Of a DNA stretch of 14,371 nucleotides, positions 1 to 7,609 are shown one piece after another (within the stretch, counting starts at the first letter, position 1; each line of letters starts with the position of its first letter). This DNA is from Pirellulales bacterium (lineage in GTDB: Bacteria; Planctomycetota; Planctomycetia; Pirellulales; Thermoguttaceae), in assembly GCA_030605745.1 (NCBI GenBank), contig JAUWHT010000242.1, forward strand, positions 1 through 14,371, in the 5' to 3' direction. The notes beneath the pieces are model-generated. The model had not been told where the DNA came from, ran no database searches, and worked only from the letters and a program-made list of their open reading frames with translations. Both the position numbers and the translations under genes were made by a program.

Positions 1-238
1 GAACTGGTAGGTTTTGAGAGTGCTAGCAGGAGGTTGAATCCGGCCTTTTGTTGCTGGAAGACGATTCTCCAGGAATTTCAAAACACGTTCTTAGGCCGGG
101 GCAGCAACTCTTAGAACGTGTTTTGAAATTCCCTCCCAAGCCACGAACTGGTAGGTTTTGAGAGTGCTAGCAGGAGGTTGAATCCGGCCTTTTGTTGCTG
201 GAAGACGATTCTCCAGGAATTTCAAAACACGTTCTTAG
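1..238. repeat. Tandem 144-bp repeat, 1.65 copies, with hairpin
   Basis: Positions 1-94 and 145-238 are identical over 94 bases, giving a period of 144; the left copy may extend beyond the window. The 50-bp stretch between them holds an inverted copy of part of the repeat. No credible gene lies here: the reading frames that cross it lack coding character and a ribosome binding site. A shorter echo of the spacer, gccggggca followed by actc, recurs at 251-263, so the duplicated unit may once have been longer. The perfect identity suggests a recent duplication or ongoing homogenisation. The family is not one I can name. Confidence 0.85.
72..132. repeat. 20-bp inverted repeat inside the tandem repeat
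   Basis: Positions 72-91 (ggaatttcaaaacacgttct) are the exact reverse complement of 113-132, with a 21-nt loop. The same arm occurs again at 216-235, so the middle arm can pair with either neighbour. It looks like a palindromic intergenic element; there is no T-run to make it a standard intrinsic terminator. Confidence 0.8.
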
Positions 239-390
239 CCACCAATGCACGCCGGGGCAACTCGGGCGTGTTCGGCTCCCCATTGTGTCTCTGGGGAACT
301 CTTCTCTTTAGTCCCGAGTCGGCAACTCTGCCGGCCGATCTCCAATTTCGGACCCCTCGGGGTCAACAATCACGGGGGATACCACACGGA

Positions 391-409
391 CCTGTTCCCG
401 GGGAGCAGG
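391..409 (+). other. Small leader hairpin before the PEP-CTERM gene
   Basis: Cctgttcc (391-398) can pair with ggagcagg (402-409), including one G-T pair, closing a 3-nt loop about 47 nt before the start codon. A second small palindrome with a gaccc/gggtc stem lies at 351-364. The stretch 239-445 otherwise shows nothing I can name: no convincing -35/-10 pair and no riboswitch I recognise. Confidence 0.25.
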
Positions 410-455
410 CCAGATATCCCAAGAAAATGTTCACCGCTACCAATTGGAGGCGCAA

Positions 456-3068
456 ATGATTACAACACGCTTTTTGTGGATGACAACCGGATGCGCTTGC
501 TTGATCTCGTTGTCAGTGTCCGTTCTTCCGGCAACTGCCGACACATACTGGCAATGTATTCCGGCCACGCCGGGCGATTGGTTCCACTCGGGCAATTGGG
601 ACAGCGGCGTGCCGACCTCTTCGGACGATGCCTACATCGGCAACAACGGGACTGCCCAGATTGCAATCTCCGGGGCGGAATGTGGTGATCTGTACCTCGG
701 CTACACGGCCGGCTAAAGCGGTACTCTTCAGCTTAACAGCGATCCCGCATCGCTCTCATCGGATAGCCAATACATTGGTTACTCCGGCACGGGCACGCTC
801 ACACAGACCGGCGGGACGAATACATTCAGCGACTACAACCATTTGTATCTCGGCTACAACTCGGGTTCTTCCGGAACGTACGAACTAAGTGGCGGTGAAC
901 TCTCATCGGGGCACCAATACATCGGCCACTCCGGTACGGGCACGTTCACACAGACCGGCGGGACGAATACACTCAAATTCTATTTGTATCTCGGCCAATA
1001 TTCAGGTGCTTCCGGGACGTATGAGCTAAGCGGCGGTGAACTCTCATCATGGAACCAATACATCGGCTGCTCCGGCGTGGGCACATTCATCCAGACCGGC
1101 GGGACGAATACGCTCGCTTGGAGTTTGGATATCGGTCACAGCTTCGGAGGTTCCGGGGCATATGAGCTAAGCGGCACCGGCCAATTATCGGCCAATCGTG
1201 AATACGTAGGTCAAAATTGGCAGGGAGCGTTTACACACGACGGTGGTTCCAACACGGTTGGGTATCTGTTGATTGGCAGCCACGGGCAGTATAACTTTTC
1301 CAATGGGATGCTCCAAGTCACTGCCGGACTCAACCTAAATGGTGACTTGGACCTGGGCGGGCAAAGTTGGTCGTTGGATCAGGAGGCCTTTATACTGAAC
1401 TTTGCCGGCGGCACGGTACTGGACGGCAAGGAAGCAGTGGTCAGCCTCGGGACAAATTCGCTGGCGGTTGTCCCTGCCGGGTTTGATCCGGCAACGGTTT
1501 TCAAAAGCTATTCCAACGTTGGCATGACCCACACGGCAGGCAACACGCTGGTGGTGCCGGCCGGCATTGGCTTTGGCGGCAGCGGTGAGATCGACGACTA
1601 TGTCCAGTGTGCCGGTACGATTACTGCCAACATCGGTGGCTTTATTGACCTTAACAATGGACTGTCGGTCACAACGGGTGCAGAAATCAATCTTGGCAGT
1701 GGAACACTAACCGTCGAGGATGATATTTCCGGGATGAGCGGCGGTGAACTCTCATCGGGCTGCCAATGCATCGGCCGCTTCGGCACAGGCACGTTCACAC
1801 AAACAGGCGGGACGAATACCGGGAGTTTGTTGCAACTCGGCTGCCACTCAGGTTTTTCCGGAACGTACGAGTTGAGTGATGGTGGACTCTCATCGAACGA
1901 CCAATACATCGGCCACTACGGCACGGGCACGTTCATCCAGACCGGCGGGACGAATACAATCGACCGGGGTTTGTCTCTCGGCTGCTGGTCAGGTTCTTCC
2001 GGGACGTATGAGCTAAGCAACGGTGAACTCTCATCGTTGAGCCAATACATCGGCCACTTCGGCGACACGGGCGCATTTACCCAGACCGGCGGAACGAATA
2101 CACTCATCCATTTGTATCTCGGCTACATCTCAAGTTCTTCCGGGACGTACGAGCTAAGCAACGGTGAACTCTCATCGTTGAGCCAATACATTGGCCGCTC
2201 CGGCACGGGCACGTTCACCCAGAGCAGCGGGACGAATACAATCTCTGAGGATTTGCATCTCGGCTGGAATCCAGGTTCTTCCGGAACGTACGAGCTAAGC
2301 AACGGTGAACTCTCATCGGGCAGACAATACATCGGTTACCACGGCACGGGCACGTTCATCCAGACTGGTGGGACGAATACAATCAACTACGATTTGTCTC
2401 TCGGCCTCTGGTCAAGTTCTTCCGGGACGTACGACATTTCCGGAGGGAGTCTTTCCGTTCCGAACCTGTACATCGGCGTGAACGGCAGCGGGGTGTTTAA
2501 CATCACCGATGCTGCCGCCGATATTACGGTTTCGGAGTTGCTGCACTTTGGACCCGACAGCACATTTACTGCCGTCGAAGGCGGCACGATTCACATGACC
2601 GGCTCGGCGTTCGAGGTCGAGTCCATCGATCCACATACGTTGGCCGGCCTGGAAAACGTGGCCTTGATATTCGAAGGCGGGATGGAGGATGTCGACCCAA
2701 TGGAAATCGCCGGCGAAAACAGGGGAGCGGTGATGGATGGGCTCGTGGAAAACTTCGCACTGGGTACGCTGCAACTCGGCGGCGATGCCGGAGTAGGGCA
2801 ACTGCAACTGGTCGACAACTTTGATAACCAGCCGAGTTGGGAAGGCGACGAAGCACTTTACGTCAAAAATCTGATACTTGGGGCCGGATCGTCGCTCGAT
2901 CTTAACGGCTACGACCTCTTCTACCTAAGCTTCATTGACTACGGTGGAACTATCTATCTTAACGGCGGAAGCCTCAGCGCCGTGCCCGAGCCGGGCACCA
3001 TTGCACTCTCGGCAGTCCTGGGACTCATCGGCCTGTTGCTGTACATCCGCCGCCGCCGATCCCCATAA
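456..3068 (+). pseudogene. PEP-CTERM beta-strand-repeat exported protein, interrupted by an in-frame stop
   Basis: One continuous frame runs from ATG 456 to TAA 3066-3068, broken only by a TAA at 714-716 (codon 87). Both sides belong to one protein: the sequence after the stop resumes mid-repeat (SGTLQLN...), exactly where intact copies read SGTYELS, so the stop replaces a residue that is usually Ser. Start ATG 456 has GGAGG at 446-450 with a 5-nt spacer. Residues 1-26 form a signal peptide ending near PATA. About ten repeats of about 46 residues follow (LGY.SGSSGTYELS...QYIG..GTGTF.QTGGTNT), split by a non-repeat block at about 1263-1735. The C-terminus is a PEP-CTERM sorting signal: VPEPGT, a hydrophobic helix, then RRRR. 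Such proteins are exported and processed by an exosortase; the repeats suggest a beta-helix surface or matrix protein. With the stop, only an 86-residue secreted stub would be made unless there is read-through or a sequencing error. Confidence 0.85.
684..2480 (+). repeat. Coding repeats of about 138 bp in the PEP-CTERM gene
   Basis: Units of about 138 bp begin near 687, 843, 984, 1122, 1737 (partial), 1830, 1968, 2109, 2250 and 2391. The best conserved nucleotide core is the stretch encoding QTGGTNT. Units 7-9 share the substitution ELSNGELSS where units 2-3 have ELSGGELSS, which suggests local duplication. Units 1-4 and 5-10 are separated by about 470 bp of unrelated sequence. Confidence 0.85.
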
Positions 3069-3110
3069 GAAAACTTGGGCCGGGTGGCCCCTGGTGTATC
3101 GCCCCCACGC

Positions 3111-3334
3111 CCCCACGCAGTTTATCTGCGTGGAGCGCATGTCTGTCCCCTACCGGCGCCGCCCATCAAAGCGTCCCCACGCAGTTTATCTGCGTGGAGC
3201 GCATGTTTGTCGCTTGGCGACGGGCATGATCGCCAGACAGCCGCTCCATGAACTGCGTGGGGGCGGGGGTGGTGTTTAGCCGTTTCGTAGGGGCCAGACA
3301 TGCGCTCCACGCAGGTGAACTGCGTGGGGGCGGG
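3111..3334. repeat. Cluster of four hairpin-centred repeats in two orientations
   Basis: Two direct copies (3111-3147 and 3175-3211) each hold the hairpin cacgcag-tttat-ctgcgtg followed by gagcgcatgt. Two inverted copies follow (3232-3266, degenerate, and 3293-3334), the last with the intact stem cacgcag-gtgaa-ctgcgtg. The stems have 7 bp and the loops 5 nt. The cluster fills most of the gap between the PEP-CTERM stop codon and the nagA promoter. It resembles bacterial REP-like clusters. It may also end transcription from the left, but no T-run is present. Confidence 0.8.
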
Positions 3335-3374
3335 ACGGCGTTTGGCCGTAACCATCGGTGGCCAATTCTTGATC

Positions 3375-3402
3375 TTGAAATTCGTGGCCTAAATGGTATA
3401 TT
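3375..3402 (+). promoter_or_regulatory. Predicted sigma70-type promoter for nagA
   Basis: TTGAAA (3375-3380), a 16-nt spacer, then TATATT (3397-3402). Transcription would start near 3409, giving a leader of about 130 nt before the preferred nagA start at 3541. Confidence 0.5.
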
Positions 3403-3439
3403 TGATCATGTTCATCTTGGCTGAAGCGCGCGGCCGTGG

Positions 3440-3477
3440 GAGTTTTGGCGGCAGGGCGGGGATATTTGCCAAAACTC
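3440..3477 (+). promoter_or_regulatory. 10-bp perfect stem-loop in the nagA leader
   Basis: Gagttttggc (3440-3449) is the exact reverse complement of gccaaaactc (3468-3477), with an 18-nt loop. It lies between the predicted promoter and the preferred start codon, so it would fold in the 5' untranslated mRNA. It matches no riboswitch class I recognise. It could be an attenuator, a protein-binding site or another intergenic repeat. Confidence 0.5.
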
Positions 3478-3540
3478 AGCCCCGGGGTGCCGGCGAGTCG
3501 CCCCCGTCACTGGCCACACCGTGATCTGAGAATCGGATCT

Positions 3541-4698
3541 GTGACTACCGCGAAGGGAAAAATCGTTACTCCGGCCGGCGTCGTTGACGGTTGCGTGGCG
3601 TTTGAGCACGGACGAATCGTCGAAATCGGGCCCTCGGTACGCAGCGGCAGCAACGGGTTTGATTTCGGCGCGGCACTCATCGTACCGGGCTTCATCGACC
3701 TGCACATGCACGGTCTCGGGCAGTTCCGCGTCTTTCAGGTCTCCGAGATCGTGGAAGTGGCACAGTTGGAACTCTCGTATGGAACGACAGGCTTCCTGCC
3801 CACGATCGGATCACTTCCTCCAGAGCAATATGTCGAGTTCGGACACAACGTCTGCAAAGCGCAGAAGGAGTCTGGGCCGCGGGCAGCGAAGATACTCGGT
3901 GCTCATTACGAAGGGCCGTTTATCAATCCCCAGGGCAAAGGGGGGATGGACGAAGCCTACCTGCGGCCGGTCGACCTTCAGGAATGCAAGGAATACATCG
4001 ACCAAGCAAACGGCGCCTTGAAGCTGATGACGCTTTCGCCGGAACTGAAGGGAGGCGAAGCACTGATCAAGCTGCTGCGAAAGTACAACATCGTCGCGTC
4101 GTTGGGTCATTCGCGCGCCTCCGAGGAAGACCTGCGTGTGGCGGTGAAAGCCGGCTTGAGACAGGTCTGCCATTTGTTTAACGCCTTCGAGCGCAGCTCC
4201 TTACGGGACGGCTGGCAGTGGGCTCCGGGACTGCTTGAGCATATCCTGGTTACCAATGAACTCAACTGCGAACTCATCTGCGACATGTTCCACGTCCTGC
4301 CGGAATACGTCAAGCTCACAGCCAATATGCTCGGGCCGAACCGCTTCATCGCCATTACGGACAGCATGCAAGGGGCGGGGCTTAGACCGGGGAAATACAA
4401 GATGGTGGACGGACGAGAGTTCACCACCGAAGGTCCCGTTGCCCGCTTGACGTCCACCGGAACCGTCGTCGGAAGCATCCTGACCATGAACCGGGCTTTT
4501 GCCAATCTGGTGGAGCGATGCAACCTTGATCTTGTCACAGCATCCAGATTCACCTCCACAAATGCGGCACGAGCGCTGGGCATCTCGGATCGGCTTGGCA
4601 GTATTGAAGTCGGTAAGTGCGCAAATCTTGCCGTGTTGGATTCAGATTACCATTGCATGGCATGTTTTGTGGAGGGACGACTGGTCTATGGAGATTGA
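3541..4698 (+). CDS. nagA: N-acetylglucosamine-6-phosphate deacetylase
   Basis: 385 residues from GTG 3541, close to the usual NagA length of about 380. It belongs to the amidohydrolase superfamily and removes acetate from GlcNAc-6-P to give glucosamine-6-P and acetate, in the cytoplasm, feeding amino sugars into glycolysis or wall synthesis. Visible landmarks: GFIDLHMHG (HxH, residues 55 and 57), HYEGPFI (Glu124), LGHS (His190), CHLFNAF (His211), DMFHV (His251), and ITDS (Asp274), which corresponds to the catalytic Asp; the C-terminal RLGSIEVGKCANL is typical of the superfamily. An upstream GTG at 3436 is open in frame, but it lies just before the leader hairpin and adds 35 residues of non-family sequence. 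No strong ribosome binding site precedes 3541, so the start is the least certain point. The 3' end overlaps the next gene by 11 nt. Confidence 0.9.
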   Translation: MTTAKGKIVTPAGVVDGCVAFEHGRIVEIGPSVRSGSNGFDFGAALIVPGFIDLHMHGLGQFRVFQVSEIVEVAQLELSYGTTGFLPTIGSLPPEQYVEFGHNVCKAQKESGPRAAKILGAHYEGPFINPQGKGGMDEAYLRPVDLQECKEYIDQANGALKLMTLSPELKGGEALIKLLRKYNIVASLGHSRASEEDLRVAVKAGLRQVCHLFNAFERSSLRDGWQWAPGLLEHILVTNELNCELICDMFHVLPEYVKLTANMLGPNRFIAITDSMQGAGLRPGKYKMVDGREFTTEGPVARLTSTGTVVGSILTMNRAFANLVERCNLDLVTASRFTSTNAARALGISDRLGSIEVGKCANLAVLDSDYHCMACFVEGRLVYGD

Positions 4699-5647
4699 TT
4701 TCTCGAAATGCCGGATTTGTACGCCCACCGGCGATGATCTGTTGGCCCTCTACAGGATGCTGATGGAAGTCTTTGTTGACGATCGGCCGGTGTTCACCGA
4801 GATGATCGAAAAGGGCAAGCGTTTCTACACGTGGACGCCACATGCCCTCTATCTGGGTAATGAAGTGTTGGGGAATGCGTCACTTGTTCCAATGCGTATC
4901 TGGCTTGGGGGGCAAGTAACGGGGATCATCGGTATCGCTTCGGTCGGTACACCGGAGCAATACAGGAGGAGGGGCATTGCAAGATACTTGGTCCAGCACT
5001 GTTTGAAGATCATCGACCGGCAGAAAGCGGTATCCATATTGCTCACCGAACTACCCGTGATGTACGAAAAAGCCGGATTCAAGGCGATAGACCAGACTTG
5101 CCTCGCAGCTTCCGTCCGGCAAATGGATTTTGCCGACAAGGGCTTCGAGTGCGAATTGCTCGAGAGAATTGGCGATCGTCAGATTGAGCAGATCGTTCGC
5201 ATCTATGCCGAGGAGTATCCGAACTACGACGGCAAAGTCGTCAGAGATCCCGACTACTGGCAGCTCTACGCGATGTTGTTCAATCTACACCAAAGGTCCA
5301 GAATACTGTTTTGCATTCGCGACGGCCGGGTTCTTGGCTACGGAAGATTCGATGTGGAAGCCGATCGATTGCTGGTCTCTGAAATATGCTGCGAGGAGTC
5401 TGCAACTGACGTGGTGGAGGCCCTGTTGGGTTTCATAACTGACTATGCCTTGCAAGCCGGAGTTGATCTGGTTACTTTTGCTTTGCCCGTGGACCATTTT
5501 GCACGGCCGATTCTTGAGAGTCGGGGTATCCCGCTCGAACCGGAGCCTGCCGGGGCCCGCAGAGAGACGTTCATGGTTCGGCTGGCGGCAAGTGAAGGCC
5601 TTGAACCGTTCGACCGCTTGCAGTGGTCGCTGGCCGACAAATTCTGA
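4688..5647 (+). CDS. GNAT family N-acetyltransferase, two-domain (Eis-like layout)
   Basis: 319 residues. Residues 1-140 form a GNAT domain that transfers acetyl from acetyl-CoA: strand GIIGIASVGT, then the CoA pyrophosphate loop QYRRRGIARYLV (91-102), then MYEKAGF near 125-131. Residues 150-319 look like a second, degenerate GNAT-like half (YPNYDG, YWQLY, RILFCIRDGRVLGYGRF), the layout seen in Eis-type acetyltransferases, but the sterol-carrier-like C-terminal domain of Eis is absent. The acceptor cannot be read from sequence. ATG 4688 lies inside the end of nagA, which suggests translational coupling and possibly an amino-sugar or cell-wall-derived substrate; that is inference from position. 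An upstream extension in the same frame only reads nagA out of frame and was discarded. Confidence 0.85.
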   Translation: MEIDFSKCRICTPTGDDLLALYRMLMEVFVDDRPVFTEMIEKGKRFYTWTPHALYLGNEVLGNASLVPMRIWLGGQVTGIIGIASVGTPEQYRRRGIARYLVQHCLKIIDRQKAVSILLTELPVMYEKAGFKAIDQTCLAASVRQMDFADKGFECELLERIGDRQIEQIVRIYAEEYPNYDGKVVRDPDYWQLYAMLFNLHQRSRILFCIRDGRVLGYGRFDVEADRLLVSEICCEESATDVVEALLGFITDYALQAGVDLVTFALPVDHFARPILESRGIPLEPEPAGARRETFMVRLAASEGLEPFDRLQWSLADKF

Positions 5648-5686
5648 CGTGTTTGACGAAACCTGTTTGACTGGAGGTAACAAGCG

Positions 5687-5848
5687 ATGGCAGACAAGGG
5701 CAAAGTGAAAGTGGGTGTCAATACGCTCGAACGCAAACGCGCCGGGCAAGCCCGGCGGCTAAACGACTATTGGAAACGTCAACGACTCCACAACCTTTTG
5801 GAAAGATTCGGAAATCGTAAATCCCATGCTTCCGCCATGGCACGATAG
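5687..5848 (+). CDS. Small basic protein of unknown function upstream of hemE
   Basis: 53 residues, starting MADKGKVKVGVNTLERKRAG and ending SAMAR. It is rich in Lys and Arg, with a likely helical stretch from about residue 13 to 42 (ERKRAGQARRLNDYWKRQRL...). The ribosome binding site GGAGGT at 5673-5678, 8 nt before ATG 5687, is among the best in the window and is the main argument that it is translated. It starts 39 nt after the acetyltransferase gene and its last 23 nt overlap the start of hemE, so it may couple translation into hemE. The composition fits a nucleic-acid- or ribosome-binding peptide, but I recognise no family. Confidence 0.55.
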   Translation: MADKGKVKVGVNTLERKRAGQARRLNDYWKRQRLHNLLERFGNRKSHASAMAR

Positions 5849-6869
5849 TCCCTTGATGAAGGCCGCGCGGCGCGAGCCGGTCGATCGGGTCCCTATCTGG
5901 CTGATGCGGCAGGCCGGCCGCTACATGGCCGAGTATCGAGAACTCCGCAGAAAGACCGGCTTCCTCGAGTTATGCAAGAATCCAGACCTCTGCGCCGAAC
6001 TAATGCTCAGCGCCGTCGAGCGGCTGGGGGTCGACGCGGCGATTGTCTTCTCCGACCTGTTGTTGATTCTCGAGCCGCTCGGGTTTCAGTTGGAATTCAC
6101 GGCCGACGAAGGTCCCCTGCTGCACAACCCGATCCGCGGCCCGCAGGACGTGGATCGCGCGGGCGAGTTGGAAAGCATCGATGCGTTGCAGTTTGTGATG
6201 GAAGCGGTTCGCAAGACGCGGGCCGGCCTGGCTGAGGAGTTGCCGCTGATCGGGTTCGCCGGGGCCCCGTTCACACTGGCCGCCTATGCCGTCGAAGGCG
6301 AATCCAGCCGTGATTACCACCGCACCAAAACACTGATGTACGCCGATGCCGGGGCATGGGACACGCTGATGGGCCGGCTGGCCCGAGCGGTTACCTTGTA
6401 CCTGAATGCCCAGATCGACGCCGGGGCCGGAATGGTGCAGCTTTTCGACACTTGGGCCGGCTGCCTGGGAGTCGACGACTATCGGCGCCACGTGCTGCCG
6501 CATACGCGCCGGGTGATCGAGGCCGTCGCACCACGTGTACCGGTGATCCATTTCGCCACCGGCAACCCGGCCCTGCTGCCGCTGCTAAGCGAAGCGGCCG
6601 GGAAGACGAAAGCACAAACGGTGATCGGCGTCGATTGGCGCGTTCGGCTGGACGACGCCTGGCGTGCGATCGGTCACGACATGGCGATCCAGGGGAACCT
6701 CAATCCGGCCGTGCTGCTGACCAACCCGGCCGAGATCCGCCGCCGTGCCAAGGAGATACTCGACCAGGCGGCCGGACGCCCGGGGCACATCTTCAACCTC
6801 GGCCACGGCGTGCTGCCGCAAACGCCCATAGAAAACGTCATCGCCTTGGTCGATGCGGTGCACGAGTAA
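5826..6869 (+). CDS. hemE: Uroporphyrinogen decarboxylase
   Basis: 347 residues, the normal length. The enzyme decarboxylates the four acetate side chains of uroporphyrinogen III to give coproporphyrinogen III, a cytosolic step of haem synthesis. Both family signatures are present: PVDRVPIWLMRQAGRYMAEY (residues 19-38) and GFAGAPFTLAAYAVEG (143-158). Asp77 in FSDLL corresponds to the catalytic Asp, Tyr154 lies in the AYAVEG segment, and His327 lies in GHGVLP. The end PQTPIENVIALVDAVHE is typical. ATG 5826 is preferred because LPPWHDSPLMKAARREPVDR fits the family N-terminus; a later ATG at 5856 is possible. It overlaps the small basic gene by 23 nt and is probably the last gene of the nagA cluster, since a separate promoter follows at once. 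Confidence 0.96.
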   Translation: MLPPWHDSPLMKAARREPVDRVPIWLMRQAGRYMAEYRELRRKTGFLELCKNPDLCAELMLSAVERLGVDAAIVFSDLLLILEPLGFQLEFTADEGPLLHNPIRGPQDVDRAGELESIDALQFVMEAVRKTRAGLAEELPLIGFAGAPFTLAAYAVEGESSRDYHRTKTLMYADAGAWDTLMGRLARAVTLYLNAQIDAGAGMVQLFDTWAGCLGVDDYRRHVLPHTRRVIEAVAPRVPVIHFATGNPALLPLLSEAAGKTKAQTVIGVDWRVRLDDAWRAIGHDMAIQGNLNPAVLLTNPAEIRRRAKEILDQAAGRPGHIFNLGHGVLPQTPIENVIALVDAVHE

Positions 6870-6874
6870 TGCCC

Positions 6875-6907
6875 TTGCACAACGGCTCGCAGCATGTATA
6901 ATACTTG
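6875..6907 (+). promoter_or_regulatory. Promoter and candidate operator of the vapBC pair
   Basis: TTGCAC (6875-6880), a 16-nt spacer, then TATAAT (6897-6902), a near-consensus promoter. CATGTATAATACTTG (6893-6907) is symmetric about A6900 at six of seven pairs and covers the -10 box, as expected of an operator autoregulated by a ribbon-helix-helix antitoxin. The ribosome binding site AAAGGAGGT (6909-6917) starts about where transcription would begin, so the leader would be only some 14 nt. Confidence 0.6.
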
Positions 6908-6922
6908 TAAAGGAGGTTGAGC

Positions 6923-7186
6923 ATGACCACTTCATTGACCATTGACAATCTGGATGCTGAGATTATCGAATGTCTCCAGGCTGAAGCGGATCGGCGCGGA
7001 GTGGACGTGGGCGCCGTGGCGAAACAAGTGCTGGAGGAGGGGCTAGGACCGGTGACTAAGGGCAGCGCAGGTCCGCCATATCGCGATCTGAAAGCTCTTG
7101 CCGGGACATGGTCTGATGAGGAAGCGGAGGCATTTCTGTCCATCATCGCGGATTTTGATCGCATTGACGAGGACATGTGGAAGTGA
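6923..7186 (+). CDS. vapB: VapB/FitA-type antitoxin (ribbon-helix-helix)
   Basis: 87 residues from ATG 6923, preceded by AAAGGAGGT (6909-6917). The N-terminal part (MTTSLTIDNLDAEIIECLQA...VDVGAVAKQVLEEGL) is a short beta-strand plus two helices, as in ribbon-helix-helix DNA-binding antitoxins. The C-terminal part (LKALAGTWSDEEAEAFLSII then RIDEDMWK) is the toxin-neutralising tail typical of VapB partners of PIN toxins. It would bind VapC and repress its own promoter; the symmetric site over the -10 box fits. It overlaps the toxin gene at GTGA. An in-frame TTG at 6917 was rejected because it lies in the ribosome binding site. Confidence 0.85.
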   Translation: MTTSLTIDNLDAEIIECLQAEADRRGVDVGAVAKQVLEEGLGPVTKGSAGPPYRDLKALAGTWSDEEAEAFLSIIADFDRIDEDMWK

Positions 7187-7593
7187 ATCCAATCCTCATC
7201 GACACCAATGCTTACGTCGCTCTAAAGCATGACGAACCGGAAGCGCTCGCAGTCTTGGAGTACGCCCCAGCAATTTACATCAGTACAGTCGTCCTCGGCG
7301 AATTGCTGAGCGGTTTTGCTGTGGGTGGACAAGAAGAAGCCAACCGCAGCGGACTTGCTGACTTTCTTGCCGCGCCGGATGTCACCGTCCTGCCCGTGGA
7401 TCAACAGACCGCCGAGCAGTACGCAACCGTAAGTGCTGCGTTGAGAAGAGCGGGAGCACCAATTCCCACCAGCGATATGTGGATCGCTGCCAGCGCCATC
7501 CAGCACGGTCTAGATCTGTTTTCCTACGATAGGCACTTCCAGGCAGTCGAGGGTCTGCACGTGGTGATGTCGCTCTCGGAGTTGGAAGGCTGA
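7183..7593 (+). CDS. vapC: VapC-type PIN-domain ribonuclease toxin
   Basis: 136 residues from GTG 7183. VapC toxins are Mg-dependent endonucleases that usually cut tRNA or rRNA. The acidic PIN residues are all visible: Asp7 in LIDTNAYV, Glu40 in LGELLSG, Asp98 in SDMWIAA and Asp116 in SYDRHF, so the enzyme looks catalytically intact. The start could also be GTG 7177, two codons earlier; GAGG at 7169-7172 serves either, and 7183 gives the common GTGA overlap with the antitoxin stop. The gene ends 16 nt from the end of the convergent MNT-HEPN gene. Confidence 0.88.
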   Translation: MNPILIDTNAYVALKHDEPEALAVLEYAPAIYISTVVLGELLSGFAVGGQEEANRSGLADFLAAPDVTVLPVDQQTAEQYATVSAALRRAGAPIPTSDMWIAASAIQHGLDLFSYDRHFQAVEGLHVVMSLSELEG

Positions 7594-7609
7594 GAAGCGT
7601 CCCACTTTT

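Noticed and set aside
178..688. Two overlapping plus-strand frames upstream of and across the PEP-CTERM start
   Set aside because: They cross the tandem repeat and the real gene in other frames, lack ribosome binding sites and have no protein-like pattern.
1598..2587. Series of minus-strand frames with repeated Pro-rich peptides
   Set aside because: They are the antisense reading of the PEP-CTERM coding repeats; their own repetition comes from that.
3111..3334. CRISPR array
   Set aside because: Four repeats in mixed orientation with unequal spacing and internal hairpins, and no cas genes nearby.
3436..3540. 35-residue N-terminal extension of nagA
   Set aside because: It reads through the perfect leader hairpin and has no NagA similarity; GTG 3541 gives the usual length.
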